This document shows, in pieces, positions 1 through 11,305 of a stretch of 64,000 nt of DNA. Origin of the DNA: Hippophae tibetana (Eukaryota > Streptophyta > Magnoliopsida > Rosales > Elaeagnaceae); NCBI GenBank assembly GCA_037013495.1, contig CM072810.1, forward strand, positions 53,182,843 to 53,246,842, read 5' to 3'. The notes beneath the pieces were generated by a model, which was given only the letters and a program-made list of their open reading frames with translations, did not search any database and had not been told where the DNA came from. Position 1 is the first letter of the stretch; each line of letters starts with the position of its first letter. The translations under genes and the position numbers were made by a program.

Positions 1-121
1 ATAGAAAGGTTACCCACAACAACGAACCCAGGGATGGTACTTACCTCGGTTGCATCATTCCGTCTCTTGTAAGCGAACTTCACCTCGAACTTGTGCTTTT
101 ATGGGACACAAACCTGAGATC

Positions 122-140
122 ATGTTTTGATACCAAACAT
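122..140. other. Imperfect dyad ATGTTT...AAACAT (example of a recurrent motif)
   Basis: ATGTTTTGATACCAAACAT has 6-base arms with a 7-base spacer and recurs in most monomers. Some types weaken it (ATATTTTGATACC, or TTTTGATAACAAATAT), although the latter partly keeps the symmetry. It could be a binding site for a dimeric protein or an extrudable hairpin; nothing in the sequence decides this. Confidence 0.6.
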
Positions 141-255
141 AGGAAAATAGCTAATCCTTCCTTCCTAAATCTTAAGCTTTCAATACGGGACGCTTGAACT
201 GTCACCCTAAATCCTCTTTCAAAGCTCACAACAAGTCACGAGTATGTTACCCCCC

Positions 256-284
256 CGTGCACGACACAAGTCATTCTAAATGAC
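256..284. other. Dyad cluster CGTGCACG and GTCATT-CTA-AATGAC (example of a recurrent motif)
   Basis: CGTGCACG at 256-263 is an 8-bp perfect palindrome (containing the ApaLI site GTGCAC). GTCATTCTAAATGAC at 270-284 has 6-base arms around a 3-base loop. They sit 6 bp apart, directly after the C-run, and are present in most monomers. In the CATGCACG form the first palindrome keeps its TGCA core and loses the outer pair. In the AAATGAAAC form the second loses its last pair. No function can be assigned from sequence. Confidence 0.65.
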
Positions 285-327
285 ACTTGGAAACAACAAA
301 GAAAGGTTACCCACAACAACGAACCCA

Positions 328-625
328 GGGATGGTACTTACCTCGGTTGCATCATTCCGTCTCTTGTAAGCGAACTTTACCTCGAACTTGTGCTTTTATG
401 AGACACAAACCTGAGATCATGTTTTGATACCAAACATAGGAAAAATAGTTAATCCTTCCTTCCAAAAGCTTAAGCTTTCAATACGGGACGCTTGAACTGT
501 CACCCTTAATCCTCGTTCAAAACTCACACCAAGTCACGAGGATGTTACCCCCCTATGCACGACACAAGTCATTCTAAATGAAACATGGAAACAACATAGA
601 AAGGTTACCCACAACAACGAACCCA
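328..625 (+). repeat. Representative satellite monomer (298 bp)
   Basis: This is one full unit, taken from GGGATGG to the base before the next GGGATGG. In order it holds a GGTA-CT-TACC dyad near its start, a CG-containing middle (GCGAAC, CCTCGAAC), a 19-base dyad ATGTTTTGATACCAAACAT, a short CCTTCCTTCC tract, the perfect palindrome AAAGCTTAAGCTTT, an ACGGGACGC block, the C-run followed by a TGCAC core, the hairpin-like GTCATTCTAAATGA (last C replaced by A in this copy), and an A-rich stretch with CAACAACG. Counted by hand it is about 42% GC. It is one of the variants with TTTACCTCGAAC and a 5-A run (GGAAAAATAG), so it is an example and not a computed consensus. Confidence 0.9.
465..478. other. 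14-bp perfect palindrome with two HindIII sites (example of a recurrent motif)
   Basis: AAAGCTTAAGCTTT reads the same on both strands and contains AAGCTT twice. It occurs in a large share of the monomers, always at the same place after CCTTCC. Other monomer types lose it by one or two substitutions: AAAGCGTAAGCTTT, AAATCTTAAGCTTT, AAAGATTAAGCTTT, or AAGCTTCCC on the right arm. HindIII digestion of the genome should therefore give a ladder whose steps reflect monomer types. A protein-binding role is possible but not shown. Confidence 0.85.
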
Positions 626-1516
626 GGGATGGTACTTACCTCGGTTGCATCATTCCGTCTCCTGTAAGGGAACTTCACCTCTAACTTGTGCTTTTATGGG
701 ATACAAATCGGAGATCATATTTTGATACGAAACATAGGAAAATAGCTAATCCTTCCTTCCTAAATCTTAAGCTTTCAATACGGGACGCTTGAACTGTCAC
801 CCTAAATCGTCTTTCAAAGCTCACAACAAGTCACGAGTATGTTACCCCCCCGTGCACGACACAAGTCATTCTAAATGACACTTGGAAACAACAACGAAAG
901 GTTACCCACAACAACGAACCCAGGGATGGAACTTACCTCGGTTGCATCATTCCGTCTCTTGTAAGCGAACTTTACCTCTAACTTGTGCTTTTATGGGATA
1001 CAAATCGGACATCATATTTTGATACCAAACATAGGAAAATAGCTAATCCTTCCTTCCTAAATCTTAAGCTTTCAATACGGGACGCTTGAATTGTCACCCT
1101 AAATCCTCTTTCAAAGCTCACAACAAGTCACGAGTATGTTACCCCCCCGTGCACGACACAAGTCATTCTAAATGACACTTGGAAACAACAAAGAAAGGTT
1201 ACCCACAACAACGAACCCAGGGATGGTACTTACCTCGGTTGCATCATTCCGTCTCTTGTAAGCGAACTTTACCTCGAACTTGTGCTTTTATGATACACAA
1301 ACCTGAGATCATGTTTTGATACCAAACATAGGAAAAATAGCTAATCCTTCCTTCCAAAAGCTTAAGCTTTCAATACGGGACGCTTGAACTGTCACCCTTA
1401 ATCCTCGTTCAAAACTCACACCAAGTCACGAGGATGTTACCCCCCATGCACGACACAAGTCATTCTAAATGAAACATGGAAACAACATAGAAAGGTTACC
1501 CACAACAACGAACGCA

Positions 1517-4500
1517 GGGATGGTACTTACCTCGGTTGCATCATTCCGTCTCTTGTAAGCGAACTTTACCTCGAACTTGTGCTTTTATGAGACACAAACC
1601 TGAGATCATGTTTTGATACCAAACATAGGAAAAATAGTTAATCCTTCCTTCCAAAAGCTTAAGCTTTCAATACGGGACGCTTGAACTGTCACCCTTAATC
1701 CTCGTTCAAAACTCACACCAAGTCACGAGGATGTTACCCCCCTATGCACGACACAAGTCATTCTAAATGAAACATGGAAACAACATAGAAAGGTTACCCA
1801 CAACAACGAACCCAGGGATGGTACTTACCTCGGTTGCATCATTCCGTCTCCTGTAAGGGAACTTCACCTCTAACTTGTGCTTTTATGGGATACAAATCGG
1901 AGATCATATTTTGATACGAAACATAGGAAAATAGCTAATCCTTCCTTCCTAAATCTTAAGCTTTCAATACGGGACGCTTGAACTGTCACCCTAAATCGTC
2001 TTTCAAAGCTCACAACAAGTCACGAGTATGTTACCCCCCCGTGCACGACACAAGTCATTCTAAATGACACTTGGAAACAACAACGAAAGGTTACCCACAA
2101 CAACGAACCCAGGGATGGAACTTACCTCGGTTGCATCATTCCGTCTCTTGTAAGCGAACTTTACCTCTAACTTGTGCTTTTATGGGATACAAATCGGACA
2201 TCATATTTTGATACCAAACATAGGAAAATAGCTAATCCTTCCTTCCTAAATCTTAAGCTTTCAATACGGGACGCTTGAATTGTCACCCTAAATCCTCTTT
2301 CAAAGCTCACAACAAGTCACGAGTATGTTACCCCCCCGTGCACGACACAAGTCATTCTAAATGACACTTGGAAACAACAAAGAAAGGTTACCCACAACAA
2401 CGAACCCAGGGATGGTACTTACCTCGGTTGCATCATTCCGTCTCTTGTAAGCGAACTTTACCTCGAACTTGTGCTTTTATGATACACAAACCTGAGATCA
2501 TGTTTTGATACCAAACATAGGAAAAATAGCTAATCCTTCCTTCCAAAAGCTTAAGCTTTCAATACGGGACGCTTGAACTGTCACCCTTAATCCTCGTTCA
2601 AAACTCACACCAAGTCACGAGGATGTTACCCCCCATGCACGACACAAGTCATTCTAAATGAAACATGGAAACAACATAGAAAGGTTACCCACAACAACGA
2701 ACGCAGGGATGGTACTTACCTCGGTTGCATCATTCCGTCTCTTGTAAGCGAACTTCACCTCGAACTTGTGCTTTTATGGGACACAAACCTGAGATCATGT
2801 TTTGATACCAAACATAGGAAAATAGCAAATCCTTCCTTCCTAAAGCGTAAGCTTTCAATACGGGACCCTTGAACTGTCACCCTTAATCCTCGTTCAAAGC
2901 TCACAACAAGTCACGAGGATGTTACCCCCCGTGCACGACACAAGTCATTCTAAATGACACTTGGAAACAACAAAGAAAGGTTACCCACAACAACGAACCC
3001 AGGGATGGTACTTACCTCGGTTTCATCATTCCGTCTCTTGTAAGCGAACTTCACCTCGAACTTGTGCTTTTATGGGACACAAACCTGAGATCATGTTTTG
3101 ATACCAAACATAGGAAAATAGCTAATCCTTCCTTCCTAAATCATAAGCTTTCGATACGGGACGCTTGAACTGTCACCCTTAATCCTCGTTCAAAACTCAC
3201 ACCAAGTCACGAGGATGTTACCCCCCATGCACGACACAAGTCATTCTAAATGAAACATGGAAACAACATAGAAAGGTTACCCACAACAACGAACCCAGGG
3301 ATGGTACTTACCTCGGTTGCATCATTCCGTCTCTTGTAAGCGAACTTCACCTCGAACTTGTGCTTTTATGGGACACAAACCTGAGATCATGTTTTGATAC
3401 CAAACATAGGAAAATAGCAAATCCTTCCTTCCTAAAGCGTAAGCTTTCAATACGGGACGCTTGAACTGCCACCCTTAATCCTCGTTCAAAGCTCACAACA
3501 AGTCACGAGGATGTTACCCCCCCGTGCACGACACAAGTCATTCTAAATGACACTTGGAAACAACAAGGAAAGGTTACCCATAACAACGAACCCAGGGATG
3601 GTACTTACCTCGGTATCATCATTCCGTCTTTTGTAAGCGAACTTCACCTCTAAGTTGTGCTTTTATGGGATACAAATCGGAGATCATATTTTGATACCAA
3701 ACATAGGAAAATAGCTAATCCTTCCTTCCTAAAGCTTAAGCTTTCAATACGGGACGCTTGAACTGCCACCCTTAATCCTCGTTCAAAGCTCACAACAAGT
3801 CACGAGGATGTTACCCCCCCGTGCACGACACAAGTCATTCTAAATGACACTTGGAAACAACAAGGAAAGGTTACCCATAACAACGAACCCAGGGATGGTA
3901 CTTACCTCGGTTGCATCATTCCGTCTCTTGTAAGCGAACTTCACCTCGAACTTGTGCTTTTATGGGACACAAACCTGAGATCATGTTTTGATACCAAACA
4001 TAGGAAAATAGCTAATCCTTGCTTCCTAAATCTTAAGCTTTCGATACGGGACGCTTGAACTGTCACCCTTAATCCTCGTTCAAAACTCACACCAAGTCAC
4101 GAGGATGTTACCCCCCATGCACGACACAAGTCATTCTAAATGAAACATGGAAACAACATAGAAAGGTTACCCACAACAACGAACCCAGGGATGGTACTTA
4201 CCTCGGTTGCATCATTCCGTCTCTTGTAAGCGAACTTCACCTCGAACTTGTGCTTTTATGGGACACAAACCTGAGATCATGTTTTGATACCAAACATAGG
4301 AAAATAGCAAATCCTTCCTTCCTAAAGCGTAAGCTTTCAATACGGGACGCTTGAACTGCCACCCTTAATCCTCGTTCAAAGCTCACAACAAGTCACGAGG
4401 ATGTTACCCCCCCGTGCACGACACAAGTCATTCTAAATGACACTTGGAAACAACAAGGAAAGGTTACCCATAACAACGAACCCAGGGATGGTACTTACCT

Positions 4501-5440
4501 CGGTATCATCATTCCGTCTCTTGTAAGCGAACTTCACCTCTAAGTTGTGCTTTTATGGGATACAAATCGGAGATCATGTTTTGATACCAAACATAGGAAA
4601 ATAGCAAATCCTTCCTTCCAAAAGCTTATGCTTTCAATACGGGACGCTTGAACTATCACCCTTAATCCTCGTTCAAAACTCACACCAAGTCACGAGGATG
4701 TTACCCCCCATGCACGACAAAAGTCATTCTCAATGACACATGGAAACAACATAGAAAGGTTACCCACAACAACGAACCCAGGGATGGTACTTACCTCGGT
4801 TGCATCATTCCGTCTCTTGTAAGCGAACTTCACCTCGAACTTGTGCTTTTATGGGACACAAACCTGAGATCATGTTTTGATACCAAATATAGGAAAATAG
4901 CAAATCCTTCCTTCCTAAAGCGTAAGCTTTCAATACGGGACGCTTGAACTGCCACCCTTAATCCTCGTTCAAAGCTCACAACAAGTCACGAGGATGTTAC
5001 CCCCCCGTGCACGACACAAGTCATTCTAAATGACACTTGGAAACAACAAGGAAAGGTTACCCATAACAACGAACCCAGGGATGGTACTTACCTCGGTTGC
5101 ATCATTCCGTCTCTTGTAAGCGAACTTCACCTCTAAGTTGTGCTTTTATGGGATACAAATCGGAGATCATGTTTTGATACCAAACATAGGAAAATAGCAA
5201 ATCCTTCCTTCCAAAAGCTTAAGCTTTCAATACGGGACGCTTGAACTGTCACCCTTAATCCTCGTTCAAAACTCATACCAAGTCACGAGGATGTTACCCC
5301 CCATGCACGACACAAGTCATTCTAAATGACACATGGAAACAACATAGAAAGGTTACCCACAACAACGAACCCAGGGATGGTACTTACCTCGGTTGCATCA
5401 TTCCGTCTCTTGTAAGCGAACTTCACCTCGAACTTGTGCT
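1517..5440 (+). repeat. Long segmental duplication within the array, first copy (~13 monomers)
   Basis: This stretch reappears at about 5,967-9,593. Up to about 3.56 kb the offset is 4,450 bp (15 monomers). Examples are CTGTAAGGGA at 1,851 and 6,301, and the GAACGCAGGG form at about 2,699 and 7,149. From about 3.9 kb the offset is 4,153 bp (14 monomers). Examples are CTTGCTTCC at 4,018 and 8,171, AAGCTTATGC at about 4,623 and 8,776, and ACTCATACCA at 5,271 and 9,424. The 297-bp change of offset means this copy holds one monomer (about 3.6-3.9 kb) that the other lacks. A few point differences exist, such as GGTTGCATC against GGTTCCATC near 2,725 and 7,175. Confidence 0.85.
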
Positions 5441-5966
5441 TTTATGGGACACAAACCTGAGATCATGTTTTGATACCAAACATAGGAAAATAGCTAATCC
5501 TTCCTTCCTAAATCATAAGCTTTCGATACGGGACGCTTGAACTGTCACCCTTAATCCTCGTTCAAAACTCACACCAAGTCACGAGGATGTTACCCCCCAT
5601 GCACGACACAAGTCATTCTAAATGAAACATGGAAACAACATAGAAAGGTTACCCACAACAACGAACCCAGGGATGGTACTTACCTCGGTTGCATCATTCC
5701 GTCTCTTGTAAGCGAACTTCACCTCGAACTTGTGCTTTTATGGGACACAAACCTGAGATCATGTTTTGATACCAAACATAGGAAAATAGCTAATCCTTCC
5801 TTCCTAAATCTTAAGCTTTCAATACGGGACGCTTGAACTGTCACCCTAAATCCTCTTTCAAAGCTCACAACAAGTCACGAGTATGTTACCCCCCCGTGCA
5901 CGACACAAGTCATTCTAAATGACACTTGGAAACAACAAAGAAAGGTTACCCACAACAACGAACCCA

Positions 5967-8900
5967 GGGATGGTACTTACCTCGGTTGCATCATTCCGTC
6001 TCTTGTAAGCGAACTTTACCTCGAACTTGTGCTTTTATGAGACACAAACCTGAGATCATGTTTTGATACCAAACATAGGAAAAATAGTTAATCCTTCCTT
6101 CCAAAAGCTTAAGCTTTCAATACGGGACGCTTGAACTGTCACCCTTAATCCTCGTTCAAAACTCACACCAAGTCACGAGGATGTTACCCCCCTATGCACG
6201 ACACAAGTCATTCTAAATGAAACATGGAAACAACATAGAAAGGTTACCCACAACAACGAACCCAGGGATGGTACTTACCTCGGTTGCATCATTCCGTCTC
6301 CTGTAAGGGAACTTCACCTCTAACTTGTGCTTTTATGGGATACAAATCGGAGATCATATTTTGATACGAAACATAGGAAAATAGCTAATCCTTCCTTCCT
6401 AAATCTTAAGCTTTCAATACGGGACGCTTGAACTGTCACCCTAAATCGTCTTTCAAAGCTCACAACAAGTCACGAGTATGTTACCCCCCCGTGCACGACA
6501 CAAGTCATTCTAAATGACACTTGGAAACAACAACGAAAGGTTACCCACAACAACGAACCCAGGGATGGAACTTACCTCGGTTGCATCATTCCGTCTCTTG
6601 TAAGCGAACTTTACCTCTAACTTGTGCTTTTATGGGATACAAATCGGACATCATATTTTGATACCAAACATAGGAAAATAGCTAATCCTTCCTTCCTAAA
6701 TCTTAAGCTTTCAATACGGGACGCTTGAATTGTCACCCTAAATCCTCTTTCAAAGCTCACAACAAGTCACGAGTATGTTACCCCCCCGTGCACGACACAA
6801 GTCATTCTAAATGACACTTGGAAACAACAAAGAAAGGTTACCCACAACAACGAACCCAGGGATGGTACTTACCTCGGTTGCATCATTCCGTCTCTTGTAA
6901 GCGAACTTTACCTCGAACTTGTGCTTTTATGATACACAAACCTGAGATCATGTTTTGATACCAAACATAGGAAAAATAGCTAATCCTTCCTTCCAAAAGC
7001 TTAAGCTTTCAATACGGGACGCTTGAACTGTCACCCTTAATCCTCGTTCAAAACTCACACCAAGTCACGAGGATGTTACCCCCCATGCACGACACAAGTC
7101 ATTCTAAATGAAACATGGAAACAACATAGAAAGGTTACCCACAACAACGAACGCAGGGATGGTACTTACCTCGGTTCCATCATTCCGTCTCTTGTAAGCG
7201 AACTTCACCTCGAACTTGTGCTTTTATGGGACACAAACCTGAGATCATGTTTTGATACCAAACATAGGAAAATAGCAAATCCTTCCTTCCTAAAGCGTAA
7301 GCTTTCAATACGGGACGCTTGAACTGTCACCCTTAATCCTCGTTCAAAGCTCACAACAAGTCACGAGGATGTTACCCCCCGTGCACGACACAAGTCATTC
7401 TAAATGACACTTGGAAACAACAAAGAAAGGTTACCCACAACAACGAACCCAGGGATGGTACTTACCTCGGTTTCATCATTCCGTCTCTTGTAAGCGAACT
7501 TCACCTCGAACTTGTGCTTTTATGGGACACAAACCTGAGATCATGTTTTGATACCAAACATAGGAAAATAGCTAATCCTTCCTTCCTAAATCATAAGCTT
7601 TCGATACGGGACGCTTGAACTGTCACCCTTAATCCTCGTTCAAAACTCACACCAAGTCACGAGGATGTTACCCCCCATGCACGACACAAGTCATTCTAAA
7701 TGAAACATGGAAACAACATAGAAAGGTTACCCACAACAACGAACCCAGGGATGGTACTTACCTCGGTTGCATCATTCCGTCTCATGTAAGCGAACTTCAC
7801 CTCGAACTTGTGCTTTTATGGGACACAAACCTGAGATCATGTTTTGATACCAAACATAGGAAAATAGCAAATCCTTCCTTCCTAAAGCGTAAGCTTTCAA
7901 TACGGGACGCTTGAACTGCCACCCTTAATCCTCGTTCAAAGCTCACAACAAGTCACGAGGATGTTACCCCCCCGTGCACGACACAAGTCATTCTAAATGA
8001 CACTTGGAAACAACATAGAAAGGTTACCCACAACAACAAACCCAGGGATGGTACTTACCTCGGTTGCATCATTCCGTCTCTTGTAAGCGAACTTCACCTC
8101 AAACTTGTGCTTTTATGGGACACAAACCTGAGATCATGTTTTGATACCAAACATAGGAAAATAGCTAATCCTTGCTTCCTAAATCTTAAGCTTTCGATAC
8201 GGGACGCTTGAACTGTCACCCTTAATCCTCGTTCAAAACTCACACCAAGTCACGAGGATGTTACCCCCCATGCACGACACAAGTCATTCTAAATGAAACA
8301 TGGAAACAACATAGAAAGGTTACCCACAACAACGAACCCAGGGATGGTACTTACCTCGGTTGCATCATTCCGTCTCTTGTAAGCGAACTTCACCTCGAAC
8401 TTGTGCTTTTATGGGACACAAACCTGAGATCATGTTTTGATACCAAACATAGGAAAATAGCAAATCCTTCCTTCCTAAAGCGTAAGCTTTCAATACGGGA
8501 CGCTTGAACTGCCACCCTTAATCCTCGTTCAAAGCTCACAACAAGTCACGAGGATGTTACCCCCCCGTGCACGACACAAGTCATTCTAAATGACACTTGG
8601 AAACAACAAGGAAAGGTTACCCATAACAACGAACCCAGGGATGGTACTTACCTCGGTATCATCATTCCGTCTCTTGTAAGCGAACTTCACCTCTAAGTTG
8701 TGCTTTTATGGGATACAAATCGGAGATCATGTTTTGATACCAAACATAGGAAAATAGCAAATCCTTCCTTCCAAAAGCTTATGCTTTCAATACGGGACGC
8801 TTGAACTATCACCCTTAATCCTCGTTCAAAACTCACACCAAGTCACGAGGATGTTACCCCCCATGCACGACAAAAGTCATTCTCAATGACACATGGAAAC

Positions 8901-9593
8901 AACATAGAAAGGTTACCCACAACAACGAACCCAGGGATGGTACTTACCTCGGTTGCATCATTCCGTCTCTTGTAAGCGAACTTCACCTCGAACTTGTGCT
9001 TTTATGGGACACAAACCTGAGATCATGTTTTGATACCAAATATAGGAAAATAGCAAATCCTTCCTTCCTAAAGCGTAAGCTTTCAATACGGGACGCTTGA
9101 ACTGCCACCCTTAATCCTCGTTCAAAGCTCACAACAAGTCACGAGGATGTTACCCCCCCGTGCACGACACAAGTCATTCTAAATGACACTTGGAAACAAC
9201 AAGGAAAGGTTACCCATAACAACGAACCCAGGGATGGTACTTACCTCGGTTGCATCATTCCGTCTCTTGTAAGCGAACTTCACCTCTAAGTTGTGCTTTT
9301 ATGGGATACAAATCGGAGATCATGTTTTGATACCAAACATAGGAAAATAGCAAATCCTTCCTTCCAAAAGCTTAAGCTTTCAATACGGGACGCTTGAACT
9401 GTCACCCTTAATCCTCGTTCAAAACTCATACCAAGTCACGAGGATGTTACCCCCCATGCACGACACAAGTCATTCTAAATGACACATGGAAACAACATAG
9501 AAAGGTTACCCACAACAACGAACCCAGGGATGGTACTTACCTCGGTTGCATCATTCCGTCTCTTGTAAGCGAACTTCACCTCGAACTTGTGCT
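5967..9593 (+). repeat. Long segmental duplication, second copy, one monomer shorter
   Basis: This is the counterpart of 1,517-5,440. It contains a single copy of the 1,189-bp 4-mer at its left end (about 5,967-7,155). It then follows the first copy monomer by monomer until about 7.99 kb, where one monomer is missing. At the junction (about 7.99-8.05 kb) the sequence switches to CATAGAAAGG with CAACAACAAACCC, where the first copy has CAAGGAAAGG with CATAACAACGAACCC. This looks like an exchange between non-identical neighbouring monomers. The next stretch (about 9,497-10,060) resembles 5,641-6,200 at an offset near 3,857 bp, so the edge has been rearranged more than once. Confidence 0.83.
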
Positions 9594-9944
9594 TTTATGG
9601 GACACAAACCTGAGATCATGTTTTGATACCAAACATAGGAAAATAGCTAATCCTTCCTTCCTAAATCTTAAGCTTTCAATACGGGACGCTTGAACTGTCA
9701 CCCTAAATCCTCTTTCAAAGCTCACAACAAGTCACGAGTATGTTACCCCCCCGTGCACGACACAAGTCATTCTAAATGACACTTGGAAACAACAAAGAAA
9801 GGTTACCCACAACAACGAACCCAGGGATGGTACTTACCTCGGTTGCATCATTCCGTCTCTTGTAAGCGAACTTTACCTCGAACTTGTGCTTTTATGAGAC
9901 ACAAACCTGAGATCATGTTTTGATACCAAACATAGGAAAAATAG

Positions 9945-11305
9945 CTAATCCTTCCTTCCAAAAGCTTAAGCTTTCAATACGGGACGCTTGAACTGTCACC
10001 CTTAATCCTCGTTCAAAACTCACACCAAGTCACGAGGATGTTACCCCCCATGCACGACACAAGTCATTCTAAAGGAAACATGGAAACAACATAGAAAGTT
10101 ACCCACAACAACGAACCCAGGGATGGTACTTATCTCGGTTGCATCATTCCGTCTCCTGTAAGGGAACTTCACCTCTAACTTGTGCTTTTATGGGATACAA
10201 ATCGGAGATCATATTTTGATACGAAACATAGGAAAATAGCTAATCCTTCCTTCCTAAATCTTAAGCTTTCAATACGGGACGCTTGAACTGTCACCCTAAA
10301 TCCTCTTTCAAAGCTCACAACAAGTCACGAGTATGTTACCCCCCCGTGCACGACACAAGTCATTCTAAATGACACTTGGAAACAACAAAGAAAGGTTACC
10401 CACAACAACGAACCCAGGGATGGAACTTACCTCGGTTGCATCATTCCGTCTCTTGTAAGCGAACTTTACCTCTAACTTGTGCTTTTATGGGATACAAATC
10501 GGAGATCATATTTTGATACCAAACAAAGGAAAATAGCTAATCCTTCCTTCCTAAATCTTAAGCTTTCAATACGGGAAGCTTGAACCGTCACCCTAAATCC
10601 TCTTTCAAAGCTCACAACAAGTCACGAGTTGTTACCCCCCCGTGCACGACACAAGTCATTCTAAATGACACTTGGAAACAACAAAGAAAGGTTACCCACA
10701 ACAACGAACCCAGGGATGGAACTTACCTCGGTTGCATCATTCCGTCTCTTGTAAGCGAACTTTACCTCTAACTTGTGCTTTTATGGGATACAAATCGGAG
10801 ATCATATTTTGATACCAAACATAGGAAAATAGCTAATCCTTCCTTCCAAAAGCTTAAGCTTTCAATACGGGACGCTTGAACTGTCACCCTTAATCCTCGT
10901 TCAAAACTCACACCAAGTCACGAGGATGTTACCCCCCATGCACGACACAAGTCATTCTAAAGGAAACATGGAAACAACATAGAAAGTTACCCACAACAAC
11001 GAACCCAGGGATGGTACTTATCTCGGTTGCATCATTCCGTCTCCTGTAAGGGAACTTCACCTCTAACTTGTGCTTTTATGGGATACAAATCGGAGATCAT
11101 ATTTTGATACGAAACATAGGAAAATAGCTAATCCTTCCTTCCTAAATCTTAAGCTTTCAATACGGGACGCTTGAACTGTCACCCTAAATCCTCTTTCAAA
11201 GCTCACAACAAGTCACGAGTATGTTACCCCCCCGTGCACGACACAAGTCATTCTAAATGACACTTGGAAACAACAAAGAAAGGTTACCCACAACAACGAA
11301 CCCAG
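9945..11305 (+). repeat. 3-monomer duplication (888 bp)
   Basis: About 9,945-10,832 is followed by a second, partial copy to about 11,305. The clearest tag is TCTAAAGGAAACATGG, which replaces the usual TCTAAATG at about 10,069 and 10,957 (888 bp apart). It is followed in both by AGAAAGTTACCC with one G missing and by CTTATCTCGG. The copies part near 11,305, where GGGATGGAAC in the first is GGGACGGTAC in the second. The shared private changes show a local duplication of a recently mutated block. Confidence 0.82.

Larger units (their letters stand above)
328..2705 (+). repeat. Two tandem copies of a 4-monomer higher-order unit (1,189 bp)
   Basis: Copy 1 is about 328-1516 and copy 2 about 1517-2705. 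Diagnostic variants recur at exactly 1,189 bp. Examples are the CCCTATGCAC form after the C-run (542 and 1731, counted from the ATG before it), the GGGATGGAAC form (923 and 2112), and TTTTATGATACAC (about 1,272 and 2,461). The match breaks after about 2,750, where the next monomer reads TTCACCTCGAAC and not TTTACCTCGAAC. A third copy starts at 5,967 as part of a longer duplication. Copies are nearly identical at all sites I compared, which suggests recent unequal exchange. Edges are accurate to a few tens of bases. Confidence 0.88.

Noticed and set aside
205-211. Interstitial telomere repeat (CCCTAAA)
   Set aside because: Only one unit occurs per monomer, never in tandem, and it varies to CCCTTAA in most of the array.
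465-495. CENP-B box in the TTCAATACGGGA region
   Set aside because: The CGGGA half and the preceding A are in place, but the TTCG half at the required spacing is missing. The TTTCGATACGGG variant (for example near 3,150) has TTCG too close to CGGG.
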